DNA of 64,000 nucleotides from the NCBI GenBank assembly GCA_902578265.1, contig CACHCA010000001.1:124001-188000 (forward strand). Direction: 5' to 3'. Every line of letters starts with the position of its first letter. Position 1 is the stretch's first letter. The notes below the pieces were generated by a model. That model did no database searches. It saw only the letters and a list, made by a program, of their open reading frames with translations, and was not told where the DNA came from. The DNA comes from an uncultured Pelagibacteraceae bacterium (GTDB taxonomy: Bacteria > Pseudomonadota > Alphaproteobacteria > Pelagibacterales > Pelagibacteraceae). Below, in pieces: positions 1 through 9,559 of the stretch. Both the position numbers and the translations under genes were made by a program.

Positions 1-206
1 AAAATAAATTCTCTAGCAAATTTACCTAATAAAATATTTTCCTTTTGAAAAAATTGTCTTCTAAAACCGCCAAGAGATAACGGAAAGGAAGCTGATTTAT
101 AAGTTGGGTCTCTCTCAATTACTTTAACTTTTCTTCCCTCTTTAGATAAGAAATAAGCAGTTGCAGCACCAATTATTCCCCCACCAACTATTACAACATC
201 ATCCAT
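1..206 (-). CDS. FAD-dependent oxidoreductase, N-terminal part (runs off the window)
   Basis: Only the first 68 codons lie in the window. The ATG at 204-206 directly follows the tspO stop codon. The protein opens with a short beta strand and the dinucleotide-binding motif GGGIIGAA (residues 8-15), then an acidic residue after the second strand (VIERD), as in the DAO/sarcosine-oxidase family of FAD enzymes. GGFRRQFF near residue 50 also resembles this family. The substrate cannot be told from the fragment; members oxidise amino acids, N-methylated glycines or similar amines. It probably forms a two-gene operon with tspO. The family call is firm, the exact function is open. Confidence 0.85.
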   Translation of the reverse strand, partial: MDDVVIVGGGIIGAATAYFLSKEGRKVKVIERDPTYKSASFPLSLGGFRRQFFQKENILLGKFAREFI

Positions 207-674
207 TTAATTTAGCACCATTAAGTTATAGTTAAGAAATAAAGCATAGAAACACCAAAGTAAATATGGAATCATTAAGTAATAACTTACAAAATTGACA
301 CGTTTAAATCTAATAATCAAAATTATTATCAAAGTTATCAAAATTACAAGTACAACTAATGCAAAAAATATTTGATGTAGTCCAAAAAAAACAATACTCC
401 AAGTTGCATTAAAAACTATATGTATAAAATAAATGTAAATAGTATTTACATCTCTTTTTTTACTATGCCAAAAAAACCAAATAGCTAATGTCATCATTAT
501 ATAAAGTGTTGTCCAAACAGGTGCAAATATCCAATCTGGTGGATTATAATTCGATTTCACAAGACTAGAATACCAGGGCTCTTTGAAGCTAATTGATACT
601 AAACCTCCAGTAAATGATGCAGAAAAAGTGATAATTAAAAAAAGAATTAATGAATAAAATTTATTTTTTAGCAT
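207..674 (-). CDS. tspO: TspO/MBR family tryptophan-rich sensory protein
   Basis: This is a small integral membrane protein with five predicted helices, the TspO/peripheral benzodiazepine receptor fold. The family signature is visible around residues 30-60: WYSSLVKSNYNPPDWIF followed by PVWTTLYIMM. In alphaproteobacteria TspO binds porphyrins and tunes tetrapyrrole or stress responses; that role is family knowledge. I chose the ATG at 674 rather than an in-frame ATG at 689, because a perfect TATAAT on the minus strand (686-681) ends six bases before it, which would give a leaderless mRNA. Using 689 would add MYNTN. The next gene downstream starts immediately after the stop. Confidence 0.9.
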   Translation of the reverse strand: MLKNKFYSLILFLIITFSASFTGGLVSISFKEPWYSSLVKSNYNPPDWIFAPVWTTLYIMMTLAIWFFWHSKKRDVNTIYIYFIHIVFNATWSIVFFGLHQIFFALVVLVILITLIIILIIRFKRVNFVSYYLMIPYLLWCFYALFLNYNLMVLN

Positions 675-680
675 ATTAGT

Positions 681-686
681 ATTATA
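681..686 (-). promoter_or_regulatory. Candidate -10 element for tspO
   Basis: TATAAT on the minus strand ends six bases before the ATG at 674, a spacing that would start the transcript at or next to the start codon. No convincing -35 is seen. The divergent SDR gene starts at 699, so the two genes must share this very short region. Confidence 0.4.
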
Positions 687-698
687 CATCTTTATAAT

Positions 699-1460
699 AT
701 GAATAAAAAAACTATTTGGATCACAGGTGGTAGCACAGGAATTGGTAAAGCTTTAGCAATAAAATTTGCTAAAGAAGGTTGGAATGTTGCAATATCTGCA
801 AGACGCGAAAATTTACTAAAAGAAACTTGTGGAGAACATGAAAATATTAGTTCTTTTCCATTGGACGTAACTGATAAGAATAAATGTAAAGAAGTTTTTC
901 AAAATATAATAAATACTTTTCAGAATGTAGATATTTGTTTTTTCTCAACTGGTACATGGGATCCCAAGAAAGAAAAAGATATTGATGTTGAACAAATTGA
1001 AAATGTATTTAAAGTAAATTTTTTTGGAACATTAAATAGTATTAAAGCTGTAGAAAAATATTTTAAAGATAAAAAAAGTGGTACAATCACAATAGTCTCA
1101 TCTATTGCAGGCTACCGAGGATTACCTAATTCAACTGGATATGGGCCATCGAAATCAGCTTTAAATAATTTAGCTGAAAGTTTATATTTCGATTTTGGTA
1201 GATCAAATGTTCGGGTGTGTCTTGTCTCACCAGGTTTTATTAAAACACCGATGACTGACAAAAATGATTTTAAAATGCCTTTCTTAAAAACTTCTGAATA
1301 TGCTGCAGAAAAAATTTATGATGGTTTAGTAAACAAAAATTCTTTTGAAATTCATTTTCCAAAATCTTTAACAACTATATTGAAAATATTAAGTTTCTTA
1401 CCAAACAAAATTTATTTTGGCTTAATTGGGAAACTTACAAAATATCAAAAAAAAAATTAA
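699..1460 (+). CDS. SDR family NAD(P)-dependent oxidoreductase
   Basis: A classical short-chain dehydrogenase of 253 residues. The cofactor motif TGGSTGIGKA sits at residues 9-18, the catalytic serine in VSSIAG near residue 133, and the catalytic Tyr/Lys pair in YGPSKSA near residue 147. The C-terminal substrate loop (SPGFIKTPM) is typical. The substrate is unknown. In other proteobacteria SDRs are often found with DUF3833, DUF1365, Cfa-like and amine-oxidase-like genes, which follow here on the opposite strand, so it may belong to the same lipid-related function. Its 3' end overlaps the convergent DUF3833 gene by four bases. There is no visible Shine-Dalgarno sequence. Confidence 0.92.
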   Translation: MNKKTIWITGGSTGIGKALAIKFAKEGWNVAISARRENLLKETCGEHENISSFPLDVTDKNKCKEVFQNIINTFQNVDICFFSTGTWDPKKEKDIDVEQIENVFKVNFFGTLNSIKAVEKYFKDKKSGTITIVSSIAGYRGLPNSTGYGPSKSALNNLAESLYFDFGRSNVRVCLVSPGFIKTPMTDKNDFKMPFLKTSEYAAEKIYDGLVNKNSFEIHFPKSLTTILKILSFLPNKIYFGLIGKLTKYQKKN

Positions 1461-2005
1461 TCTTTAACAAACACTACAGTTAATTCTGCTACTTTGAATC
1501 CAAATTTAGTCATTGTAGCCCTATTAATTGCTACACGTTCATCTTGTTTGAAAATCCAATCATCAAAAGTAATTTTCATTTCTTTACCTTTAACAGGAAC
1601 TAACAAAACATATTCAAATTTAAAAGCTGGACCATATGAATATCCTTTTGCTTTACCAACAACATCTCCTGCTGTACCCTCATAATTATTTTCATCAATT
1701 TTAGTGATCTGCCATTGTCTGGTTTGAATTTCCCCATCATCCCAGTTAAATTTTTCGTCGAGTATCAGTTGTTTGCCATCCCATTTTCCGTTTAAATCTG
1801 CAGAAAATTGTCTTGTGACTTTTCCAGATCTATTTTGAAGCACACCCCAAGCTTTTACATTGCCGGACAAATAATTTTCAATAATCAATCTAGGTTCTTT
1901 ATTTTTAAAATCTTCAGGTTTCATAGCGCTATTTTTCGAGCAGTTTGTAATTAAGAAAAGAAAAATTATCAATAAAATTGATTTGCTATTTTTAAGTTTA
2001 ATCAT
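1457..2005 (-). CDS. DUF3833 family lipoprotein
   Basis: A 182-residue exported protein. The N-terminus is a hydrophobic signal ending in a lipobox-like LITNC, so the mature protein should be lipid-anchored at Cys22. The rest matches my memory of DUF3833: repeated beta strands with WQITKIDENNYEG and VGKAKGYSYGPAF. The biochemical role is unknown. It is the last gene of the minus-strand run with the Cfa-like, DUF1365 and flavin oxidoreductase genes, an association common in proteobacteria, so a role in handling modified lipids is a reasonable inference only. The gap to the Cfa-like gene is 16 bases, with GGAAA upstream of the ATG. Confidence 0.85.
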   Translation of the reverse strand: MIKLKNSKSILLIIFLFLITNCSKNSAMKPEDFKNKEPRLIIENYLSGNVKAWGVLQNRSGKVTRQFSADLNGKWDGKQLILDEKFNWDDGEIQTRQWQITKIDENNYEGTAGDVVGKAKGYSYGPAFKFEYVLLVPVKGKEMKITFDDWIFKQDERVAINRATMTKFGFKVAELTVVFVKD

Positions 2006-2021
2006 TCGTTTCCTTTAAAGA

Positions 2022-3200
2022 TCATTTATTTTGAAGTGAAAATTGAATTAAATCTATATTTTTTGATTTAAAACCTGCCTCACAATAAGAAAGGTAAAAT
2101 TCCCACATTCTTTTAAAAGTTAAATCAAATCCTTGTTTCTTAATTAAATCCCACTTCTTATTAAATTCCTTTCTCCATATTGCTAATGTATCAGAATAAT
2201 GATCTGCATAGGAGTCATACGATTTGATAGCTAGACCATTTTCTGAGACACATTTATTAATAATGTTCTTACTTGGTAAAAAACCTCCTGGAAAAATATA
2301 TTTTTGGATAAAGTCTGTCTTGTTTTTATATCGATCAAACATATTGTCATCTATTGTGATAGCCTGAATAGCAGCTCTTCCATCATCTGATAGATTGTCT
2401 TTAATGGTTTTAAAATAACTTTCTAGGTAATTTTTTCCAACAGCTTCTATCATTTCTATTGAAGCTATTGAATTATATTTATTTTTTAAATCTCTATAAT
2501 CTTTAATTTCAATATTTACTTTCTCGTTTAAGCCACATTCTTGAATTCTTTTTTTTGCATATTCAAATTGTTTTTTCGATATAGTAATACAATCTAATTT
2601 AACATCATATTTTTTTCCTAAATATTCAGCAAAACCTCCCCAACCACATCCGATCTCTAAAATTTTGTCACCGTTATTTGGTTTTATTAAATCTATTAAT
2701 TTTTGATATTTATTATTTTGTGCATTAGACAAGTCTTTATTTCTCTCATCAAATATTGCACTTGAATATGTTAAGGTTTTATCAAGCCATAGTGCAAAAA
2801 ACTCATTGCCTAAGTCGTAATGTTTTGAAATATTGTCTTTACTTCGACCTCTGGTGTTTTTAATAAATATATTTTTTACGTAATTGACCATTGGAAAGTC
2901 TAATAGACCTGAAAATTTGTAAATTATTTTAATATTTCTTGCAGTGATTTCGATCAAGTTTGAAAGATTATCAGTTTCAAATTCATCCCTCATATAAGAT
3001 TCTGCAAAACCAACACTTCCTCCTTTTATTAAGTTGAAAGTAAAATTTGGTTTTTTTATCTTTAAAACTGATTTTAAAGGACTATTAGGGTTTCCAAATT
3101 TTAATAATTCACCATTATATTTTGTGATCTCTAAATACCCGTGCTCAATATCTCTTAAAATTTTGAAGACAATTTGATCTGAAAAGTTATATAAGCCCAT
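2022..3200 (-). CDS. Cfa-family SAM-dependent fatty-acyl methyltransferase
   Basis: A 392-residue member of the cyclopropane-fatty-acyl-phospholipid synthase family; E. coli Cfa is 382. The SAM motif I is LEIGCGWGGFAEYLG (about residues 181-195), followed by KDYRDL and KYIFPGGFLPS blocks shared with Cfa. From remembered alignment, bicarbonate-site residues of E. coli Cfa are changed: the Cys in the YSCG block is Ser here (YSSA), and the His in the HTIG block is Gln (QAIT). The enzyme may therefore transfer a methyl group without closing a cyclopropane ring, as proposed for the first step of furan fatty acid synthesis. It overlaps the DUF1365 gene by one base. Confidence 0.88.
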   Translation of the reverse strand: MGLYNFSDQIVFKILRDIEHGYLEITKYNGELLKFGNPNSPLKSVLKIKKPNFTFNLIKGGSVGFAESYMRDEFETDNLSNLIEITARNIKIIYKFSGLLDFPMVNYVKNIFIKNTRGRSKDNISKHYDLGNEFFALWLDKTLTYSSAIFDERNKDLSNAQNNKYQKLIDLIKPNNGDKILEIGCGWGGFAEYLGKKYDVKLDCITISKKQFEYAKKRIQECGLNEKVNIEIKDYRDLKNKYNSIASIEMIEAVGKNYLESYFKTIKDNLSDDGRAAIQAITIDDNMFDRYKNKTDFIQKYIFPGGFLPSKNIINKCVSENGLAIKSYDSYADHYSDTLAIWRKEFNKKWDLIKKQGFDLTFKRMWEFYLSYCEAGFKSKNIDLIQFSLQNK

Positions 3201-3961
3201 TAATTCTCAAAAGTAATATTATTTTTAATTTTAAGTTTTTTTTTTACAAATTTTATTCCTTTAAGCCATAATTTAAAGGCTTCAAAATGTATCGCCGATA
3301 TAATTTTAAATGTCATTAAAGGATGTTTTATGTATGATTTAAGTAACTCTATGGTTGTAAAATCTACCCTTTTTCCCTCTTGTGATGCAAATAAGATTTT
3401 TTCATTTTGCTGATATTGATCAATAATGACTGAAATTTTTTCAGAGGGTTTTAAGATTCTAAAAAAATAATTACAATTCATTTCAATAAACGGAGATACA
3501 TGAAATTTTTTGAAACAGTTGTGTTGTAACATGTTATTTTTCTCTACTCTAAAAATATAAGTATGCTGTTCTCCAAAAGTATTTTTTACCTCATATAATA
3601 TTGATATTAAACTTTCATTATGATCATAAACGAAGAAAACACTAAGAGGATTAAACACATAACCAAAAATCCTTGGATAGCACAAAAGCTTTATTCTTAT
3701 ATCTTTTGAAAAGATATTATTTTCCTCTAAATTTTTTTTCACCCATTCAGTCAAAGATGAGCCATCTCTTTGACCATGATCTTTATCAAAAAAACTAATT
3801 AGATTAAATCGATTATATGAGAAAAAACTTATATTTTTATTCAGATTATTTAAGTCAGATAAATCGATTAATAATGAAAATACACTGTATTTAAAATAAT
3901 GTTTTTTTGGTTTAAATCTTTTGTGTATTACCGTTCCATTGTAAATTGAGCTAGTCATCAA
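3200..3961 (-). CDS. DUF1365 family protein
   Basis: A 253-residue protein matching DUF1365: an N-terminal YNGTVIHKRFKPKKHYF segment, a central PRIFGYVFNPLSVFFVYD block, and a C-terminal region with HPLMTFKIISAIHFEAFKLW. No catalytic activity is established that I know of. The genes are regularly next to Cfa-like methyltransferases and COG2907 flavoproteins, as here, where it overlaps the upstream flavoprotein gene by 11 bases and the Cfa-like gene by one. Translational coupling of the three is likely. A role in modifying or moving unusual fatty acids is inference from context. Confidence 0.88.
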   Translation of the reverse strand: MMTSSIYNGTVIHKRFKPKKHYFKYSVFSLLIDLSDLNNLNKNISFFSYNRFNLISFFDKDHGQRDGSSLTEWVKKNLEENNIFSKDIRIKLLCYPRIFGYVFNPLSVFFVYDHNESLISILYEVKNTFGEQHTYIFRVEKNNMLQHNCFKKFHVSPFIEMNCNYFFRILKPSEKISVIIDQYQQNEKILFASQEGKRVDFTTIELLKSYIKHPLMTFKIISAIHFEAFKLWLKGIKFVKKKLKIKNNITFEN

Positions 3962-5192
3962 GGTTTTTTAGCATTTCAATTGATGATTTTATTCCATCTT
4001 CATGAAAACCGTAACCAAAATAACTACCACAAAAAAGAATATTTCTTTTATTTTGCAAATTTTTAAGCTTACTTTGATGATCTAAAGCAGATTGATCAAA
4101 ATATGGGTGAGTGAATTTAACTTTTTTCAAAATTTTTGTTTCATCAATATCGAGGTATGGATTTAGTGTAAGAAATATATTTTTCTCACATTCTAAATTT
4201 TGAAGTAAATTTAACCAATAAGTAATTGAATTTTTTTCAATTTCATTTTTCTTCATAGAAGAGTTCCAAGCACACCAGGCATTCTTGTTTTTTGGCATAA
4301 CTGTCTCATCTGTGTGTATGTAAGCCAAATTTTCTTTATAACTGAAATTTGACAAAACTTCTTTCTCTTGATCAGTTGGATTTTCAATCATTGACAATGC
4401 TTCGTCCGCATGTGTTGCAATAATTACTTTGTCGTAATCAAAAAATTCATTTTTTCCACCATAGTACAAATCAATACCATTTGATTTACTAATGATTTTA
4501 TTGACTTTATAATTCTTAAAATATTCTCCACTAATTTTTGATAGAATAGTTTTTACATATGACCTACTTCTATTTGAGACTGTGTACCATTGTGGTCTAT
4601 TTTTAAGTTTAAATAATCCATGATTTTGAAAAAATTTTAAAAAGAATTTTAAAGGCATCTTATTCGCAGCATATGGTGGCATCGACCAGATTGCTGACAC
4701 CATAGGTATTAAATGATAATTAATAAATTCTTTTGAAAGATTGTTTTTAATCAAATAATCACCCAATGTGATTTTCTCATTTAAATTATCAAGTTTATCA
4801 GATTTTTTATAAAATTTTATAATATCAAAAAACATTTTTAGAAATTTAATATTAAATAAATTTACCTTATTGGAAAAAATTCCACTTAATCCTTTTCCAC
4901 AGTATTCAAAGTTTGAGTCTTGTACTGATACAGAAAAAGACATGTTACTTTTTTCAATTTCAATTTTATTTTCATTAAAAAAATTAATTAAATTTGGGTA
5001 AGTTTCAAAGTTAAACACTATAAAGCCTATATCCACTGGAACTTTTTTAGTTCCAATCATAAGGTCAATTGTATGTGAATGACCACCAAAGTGATCTTCT
5101 TTTTCAAATAGATCTACGTGATTCTTTTTTGAAAGATAATAAGCAGCGCTTAATCCTGAAATGCCTGAACCAACTACAGCAATTTTCATCAA
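3951..5192 (-). CDS. COG2907-type NAD/FAD-binding amine-oxidase-like oxidoreductase
   Basis: A 413-residue flavoprotein. The FAD motif VVGSGISGLSAAYYLS is at residues 6-21, with the acidic strand end VDLFEKEDHFGGHS. The C-terminus carries the second FAD contact (FCGSYFGYGFHEDGIKSS). The family is related to phytoene desaturases and amine oxidases. In Rhodobacter a related protein in an RpoE-controlled cluster is reported as a desaturase in furan fatty acid synthesis, and with the neighbouring Cfa-like and DUF1365 genes a similar desaturation step is plausible. It starts three bases after the gcvP stop, so it is probably co-transcribed with the glycine cleavage operon. Confidence 0.87.
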   Translation of the reverse strand: MMKIAVVGSGISGLSAAYYLSKKNHVDLFEKEDHFGGHSHTIDLMIGTKKVPVDIGFIVFNFETYPNLINFFNENKIEIEKSNMSFSVSVQDSNFEYCGKGLSGIFSNKVNLFNIKFLKMFFDIIKFYKKSDKLDNLNEKITLGDYLIKNNLSKEFINYHLIPMVSAIWSMPPYAANKMPLKFFLKFFQNHGLFKLKNRPQWYTVSNRSRSYVKTILSKISGEYFKNYKVNKIISKSNGIDLYYGGKNEFFDYDKVIIATHADEALSMIENPTDQEKEVLSNFSYKENLAYIHTDETVMPKNKNAWCAWNSSMKKNEIEKNSITYWLNLLQNLECEKNIFLTLNPYLDIDETKILKKVKFTHPYFDQSALDHQSKLKNLQNKRNILFCGSYFGYGFHEDGIKSSIEMLKNLDD

Positions 5193-5195
5193 TAA

Positions 5196-8066
5196 TTATG
5201 CTGCATCTTCTTTAAATTCATCCATGCTAGGACATGTGCAGAAAATATTTTTATCACCATAAACATTGTCTACTCTTGCAACTGGTGGCCAAAATTTATT
5301 TACTTTTAAAAATTTAGCTGGATAAGCGGCCTCTTCTCTAGAATACTTGTGTGTCCAGTTATCTGAAGCTAACTCAGTATCAGTATGAGGAGCGTTTTTA
5401 ATTGGATTATCAACTTTATCAAATTTACCAGTTTTAATTAGATCAATTTCTTGTTTAATCTTAATTAAGGTGTCACAAAACCTATCTAGCTCTGACAAGG
5501 TCTCACTTTCTGTAGGTTCAATCATCATTGTTCCAGCTACAGGCCAAGACATTGTTGGTGCATGAAAACCAAAATCAATTAATCTTTTTGCGATATCTTC
5601 CTCAGTGACTCCCGTTTCTGATTTGATTGACCTAATATCAATAATACATTCGTGAGCAACATTACCATTTGAACCTTTGTATAAGATTGGATAATGATCT
5701 TTCAATCTTTCAGCAATATAATTTGCATTTAGTATCGCAACTTTAGAAGCAAGTTTTAATCCCTCTGATCCCATCATTTTTATATACATCCAAGAAATTG
5801 ACAAAATACTTGAGCTTCCCCATGGAGCAGCAGACACAGCTCCAATTCCCGTTGCTGGACCACAATCTTTCACAACTGGATGATTAGGCAAATAAACTTG
5901 TAGATGTTTTTTACATGCAATAGGTCCCATACCTGGTCCACCCCCACCATGAGGGATACAAAATGTTTTATGTAAATTTATATGACAAACATCCGGACCA
6001 AAATTTCCAGGTTTAGCGATACCAACTAATGCATTCAAGTTTGCCCCGTCCATATAAACTTGCCCACCATGTTTATGAATTAGTTCACATATATCCATAA
6101 TTTTTTCTTCAAATACTCCATGAGTAGATGGATATGTGACCATCAAGGCTCCTAAATTTTCTGAATGAAGCTCTGCTTTTTTCTTTAAATCATCAAAATC
6201 AACATTACCTTCTTTATCACAATTAACTACAACCACTTTCATTCCAACCATTTGTGCACTAGCAGGATTAGTTCCGTGAGCAGAGCTTGGTATTAAACAT
6301 ATGTTTCTATTTTTTTCACCTCTATCTAAATGATATTTTCTAATTACCATTAGTCCTGCATATTCGCCTTGAGCACCTGCATTTGGTTGAAGTGAAACTC
6401 CCGAAAAACCAGTAATTGATCTTAACCAGTTTTTTAAATCGGTGAATAATGTCCTATATCCCTCCATCTGCTCAATAGGTACAAATGGATGGGGCTCAGC
6501 TAATTCTCTCCAGGAGATAGGTATCATTTCTGCAGTGGCATTTAATTTCATAGTGCAGGAGCCTAACGCTATCATGGTTCTGTTAAGAGCTATATCCTTA
6601 TCCTCTAACTTTTTAAGGTATCTGAGCATTTCTGTCTCAGAACGATATGAGTTAAAAACAGGATGTTCTAAATATTTAGAAGTTCTCAGTAAACTTTTTG
6701 GTAAATTGGGTAAACTTACTGTTGGATCTTCTTTTTTTATGGATTCTGCTGCATTAAAAATTTTTAATAGTTGATTTACTCTATATACATTTTTCTTCTC
6801 ATCAAAAGAAACAGCAAGCATTTCGGAGTTTACTTTTCGAATATTAACTTTTTGATTTAAAGCATTTTTATAAATTTGATCAGTCTTTTCTTTGGTAATA
6901 ATTGTAACAGTATCAAAAAAGTAATCAGAATATATTTCATATCCAGATTGTTTTATTTTATCAGCGAAATTTTTTGCTAATTGAGAAACTCTTTCAGAAA
7001 TTTTATTAATTCCATCTGGACCATGATAAATAGCATAAGCTGCTGATACTATAGCTAACAATGCTTGAGCAGTACAAATATTACTTGTAGCTTTATCTCT
7101 TCTGATATGCTGCTCTCTAGTCTGTAGTGACAATCTATAAGCCTTGTTTCCATGCCTATCTACTGAAACGCCAACTATTCTACCTGGCATAGATCTTTTG
7201 TATTCATCTTTTGTTGCAAAAAATGCTGCATGTGGTCCTCCATAACCCATTGGAATACCAAATCTTTGTGAACTACCAACTGCAATGTCAGCGCCAAGTT
7301 CCCTCGGTGTTTTAAGCTTTGCAAGCGCAAGAAGATCGCAAGCTAAAATAGCTTTACCATTTTTTTTATGAATTTTGCTTATTGCCTCGCTTGGATCTTT
7401 AATATCTCCCAAAGTTCCAGGATACTGTAATATTCCACAAACTATATCCTCTTTTAATTGTTCTAAAACTTTATCTTCATTTCCAACAAGAACTTTGAGA
7501 CCCATAGGCTCTGCTCTAGTTCTTATAACCTCAACAGTTTGAGGGTGACAATTTTCTGAGACAAAAACCAAATTACTATCACTTTTATCAAGTCTATAAC
7601 TTAAACCCATAGCTTCTGCTGCTGCTGTACCCTCATCAAGTAAAGATGCATTTGCAATATCCATTCCTGTAAAATCAACAATCATTTGTTGAAAGTTTAA
7701 AAGCATCTCCAGTCTTCCTTGAGCCACTTCTGGTTGATAAGGCGTATAAGATGTGTACCAGCCTGGATTTTCCAATATATTTCTTAAAATTACATAAGGT
7801 GTGTATGTGCCGTAATAGCCCATGCCAATAAAATTTGAGTAAATTTCATTTTTTTTAGAAATTGCCTTTAATTTTCTTAATGCTTCGTATTCTGAATTAG
7901 AATCACCAATATTAAGTTCACCCTTAAACTGTATTTTTTCTGGAACAGTACTATTAATTAAATCATCTAATGATTTATAATTTAATTTTTTTAACATTTT
8001 AGATTGATCATCTTCAGATGGACCAATGTGTCTTTTTATAAAATCTTTTTCAGAATTATGTAACAT
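5196..8066 (-). CDS. gcvP: Glycine dehydrogenase (decarboxylating), P-protein of the glycine cleavage system
   Basis: A full-length 956-residue single-chain P-protein. It decarboxylates glycine and passes the aminomethyl group to the lipoyl arm of GcvH. The PLP lysine lies in the block INLHKTFCIPHGGGGPGMG (about residue 700), and the N-terminal homologous half carries EGTAAAEAM and SSQRFGIPMGYGGPH. The start shows the usual FIKRHIGPSE. It overlaps gcvH by one base and is the third gene after the glycine riboswitch. In SAR11 glycine is an important carbon and one-carbon source. No odd features. Confidence 0.98.
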   Translation of the reverse strand: MLHNSEKDFIKRHIGPSEDDQSKMLKKLNYKSLDDLINSTVPEKIQFKGELNIGDSNSEYEALRKLKAISKKNEIYSNFIGMGYYGTYTPYVILRNILENPGWYTSYTPYQPEVAQGRLEMLLNFQQMIVDFTGMDIANASLLDEGTAAAEAMGLSYRLDKSDSNLVFVSENCHPQTVEVIRTRAEPMGLKVLVGNEDKVLEQLKEDIVCGILQYPGTLGDIKDPSEAISKIHKKNGKAILACDLLALAKLKTPRELGADIAVGSSQRFGIPMGYGGPHAAFFATKDEYKRSMPGRIVGVSVDRHGNKAYRLSLQTREQHIRRDKATSNICTAQALLAIVSAAYAIYHGPDGINKISERVSQLAKNFADKIKQSGYEIYSDYFFDTVTIITKEKTDQIYKNALNQKVNIRKVNSEMLAVSFDEKKNVYRVNQLLKIFNAAESIKKEDPTVSLPNLPKSLLRTSKYLEHPVFNSYRSETEMLRYLKKLEDKDIALNRTMIALGSCTMKLNATAEMIPISWRELAEPHPFVPIEQMEGYRTLFTDLKNWLRSITGFSGVSLQPNAGAQGEYAGLMVIRKYHLDRGEKNRNICLIPSSAHGTNPASAQMVGMKVVVVNCDKEGNVDFDDLKKKAELHSENLGALMVTYPSTHGVFEEKIMDICELIHKHGGQVYMDGANLNALVGIAKPGNFGPDVCHINLHKTFCIPHGGGGPGMGPIACKKHLQVYLPNHPVVKDCGPATGIGAVSAAPWGSSSILSISWMYIKMMGSEGLKLASKVAILNANYIAERLKDHYPILYKGSNGNVAHECIIDIRSIKSETGVTEEDIAKRLIDFGFHAPTMSWPVAGTMMIEPTESETLSELDRFCDTLIKIKQEIDLIKTGKFDKVDNPIKNAPHTDTELASDNWTHKYSREEAAYPAKFLKVNKFWPPVARVDNVYGDKNIFCTCPSMDEFKEDAA

Positions 8067-8446
8067 TAGGTATTATTCTCCTTTGCAAATTTATCATAGT
8101 CATCTTTGTTCATTAAAGAGTCCATTTCAGATTTATCTTTTATTTTTAATTTGAAGAACCAAGCAGAATTTTCAGGGTCTTGATTTATTTTGGATGGATC
8201 ATCTACAATTTCTTGATTTGTATCTACAACCTCACCACTCACTGGAGTATAAACATCACTAGCAGCTTTAGTCGACTCTACAACTCCTGCCGTACCATCT
8301 TTTTCAACATTAGAACCTTTTTCTGGTAGCTCTGTAAACACAATATCTCCTAGCATCTCTGTTGCATGCTTTGTAATGCCGATTGTTGCAACATCACCCT
8401 CTAATTTTATCCATTCATGCTCTTTAGAATATTTCACTTCACTCAT
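8066..8446 (-). CDS. gcvH: Glycine cleavage system H-protein
   Basis: The 126-residue lipoyl carrier that shuttles the aminomethyl group between P, T and L proteins. The lipoylated lysine is K60 in [11 protein letters not shown], and the start KYSKEHEWI is diagnostic. It overlaps gcvT by four bases and gcvP by one, so all three are translationally coupled. Length and motifs are normal for the family. Confidence 0.98.
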   Translation of the reverse strand: MSEVKYSKEHEWIKLEGDVATIGITKHATEMLGDIVFTELPEKGSNVEKDGTAGVVESTKAASDVYTPVSGEVVDTNQEIVDDPSKINQDPENSAWFFKLKIKDKSEMDSLMNKDDYDKFAKENNT

Positions 8447-9549
8447 TGATTTACTCCTTTTACGTAACTTTTTTTATAAAATGGTAAACTGCAAATGTTT
8501 GCTGCATATTTTTTACCTCGTACCTCTAAGAATACTTTAGTGTTTTTTTTTGAAAATTCATTTTCCACATAGCCCATTGCTACAGGTCCATTTACACTTG
8601 GCCCAAATGTACCACTAGTAATTTCTCCAATATGAACATCTGATTGGTTGAATATTTTTGTTTTTTCTCTAGCAATTATTCTTCCCTCAGGTTTAATCCC
8701 AACTCTTATTTTGGTGACACCATCATTTAATTGTTTAATAATTATGTCCGAACCAATAAAGTCACCTTTGGAAATTCTTTCTTTTGAAATTGCCCATTTC
8801 AAATTCGCTTCAACTGGAGTTTTATCTTTATCAAGGTCATGACCATACAAGCATAAACCAGCTTCTAATCTTAGAGTATCTCTTGCTCCTAAGCCTGCTA
8901 ATTTAGATCCTTTATTAATTAATTCTCTGGTCAATTTATCCGCGTAATTGTTTAGAATTGATATTTCAAAACCATCTTCACCTGTATACCCAGATCGAGT
9001 AATGTATACTTTCTGATTATCAAATAAGAACCAGTTTCCAGACATAAAATTTAAATCTTTTACCCCATCAACAACTTCATTTAAGATTTGTGATGATTTA
9101 GGTCCCTGAATTGCTATTAAAGATCTATTTCCATCCAAAACCATTTTGTACTTTTTTTTTAAAAGTTCCTTTAAAATTTTAAAATCATTATCTTTACACG
9201 CTGCATTAAGAATTATTAAAAAACCTTCATCAATTTTTGTAATGATTAAATCATCTTGTATCCCAGCATCTTTATCCATCAGGAAGCTGTATTTAGAATG
9301 ATTTAGTTTCAAATTTTTCAAATCTAATGGAAAAATTTTTTCTAAATCTTTAATTAATTCTTCACCACCATAAATAAATAATTGACCCATATGTGAAACA
9401 TCAAAAATACCAGAATGATTTCTTGTGAATTTATGCTCCTCTACAATACCTTCAGAATATTGGATTGGCATATGATAACCTGCAAATTCAACAAACTTTG
9501 CGTTACAATCTAGATGTAATTGGTAAAGCGATGTTTTTTTTGTTCCCAT
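8443..9549 (-). CDS. gcvT: Aminomethyltransferase, T-protein of the glycine cleavage system
   Basis: A 368-residue T-protein that releases ammonia from the aminomethyl-H-protein and forms 5,10-methylene-tetrahydrofolate. Visible family blocks are [10 protein letters not shown] near the start, [22 protein letters not shown] and [18 protein letters not shown]. It is the first gene of the operon and starts about ten bases after the second aptamer of the tandem glycine riboswitch, so riboswitch folding can control both its transcription and its ribosome access. No strong Shine-Dalgarno sequence precedes the ATG. Confidence 0.97.
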   Translation of the reverse strand: MGTKKTSLYQLHLDCNAKFVEFAGYHMPIQYSEGIVEEHKFTRNHSGIFDVSHMGQLFIYGGEELIKDLEKIFPLDLKNLKLNHSKYSFLMDKDAGIQDDLIITKIDEGFLIILNAACKDNDFKILKELLKKKYKMVLDGNRSLIAIQGPKSSQILNEVVDGVKDLNFMSGNWFLFDNQKVYITRSGYTGEDGFEISILNNYADKLTRELINKGSKLAGLGARDTLRLEAGLCLYGHDLDKDKTPVEANLKWAISKERISKGDFIGSDIIIKQLNDGVTKIRVGIKPEGRIIAREKTKIFNQSDVHIGEITSGTFGPSVNGPVAMGYVENEFSKKNTKVFLEVRGKKYAANICSLPFYKKSYVKGVNQ

Positions 9550-9559
9550 ATTAACTCAT

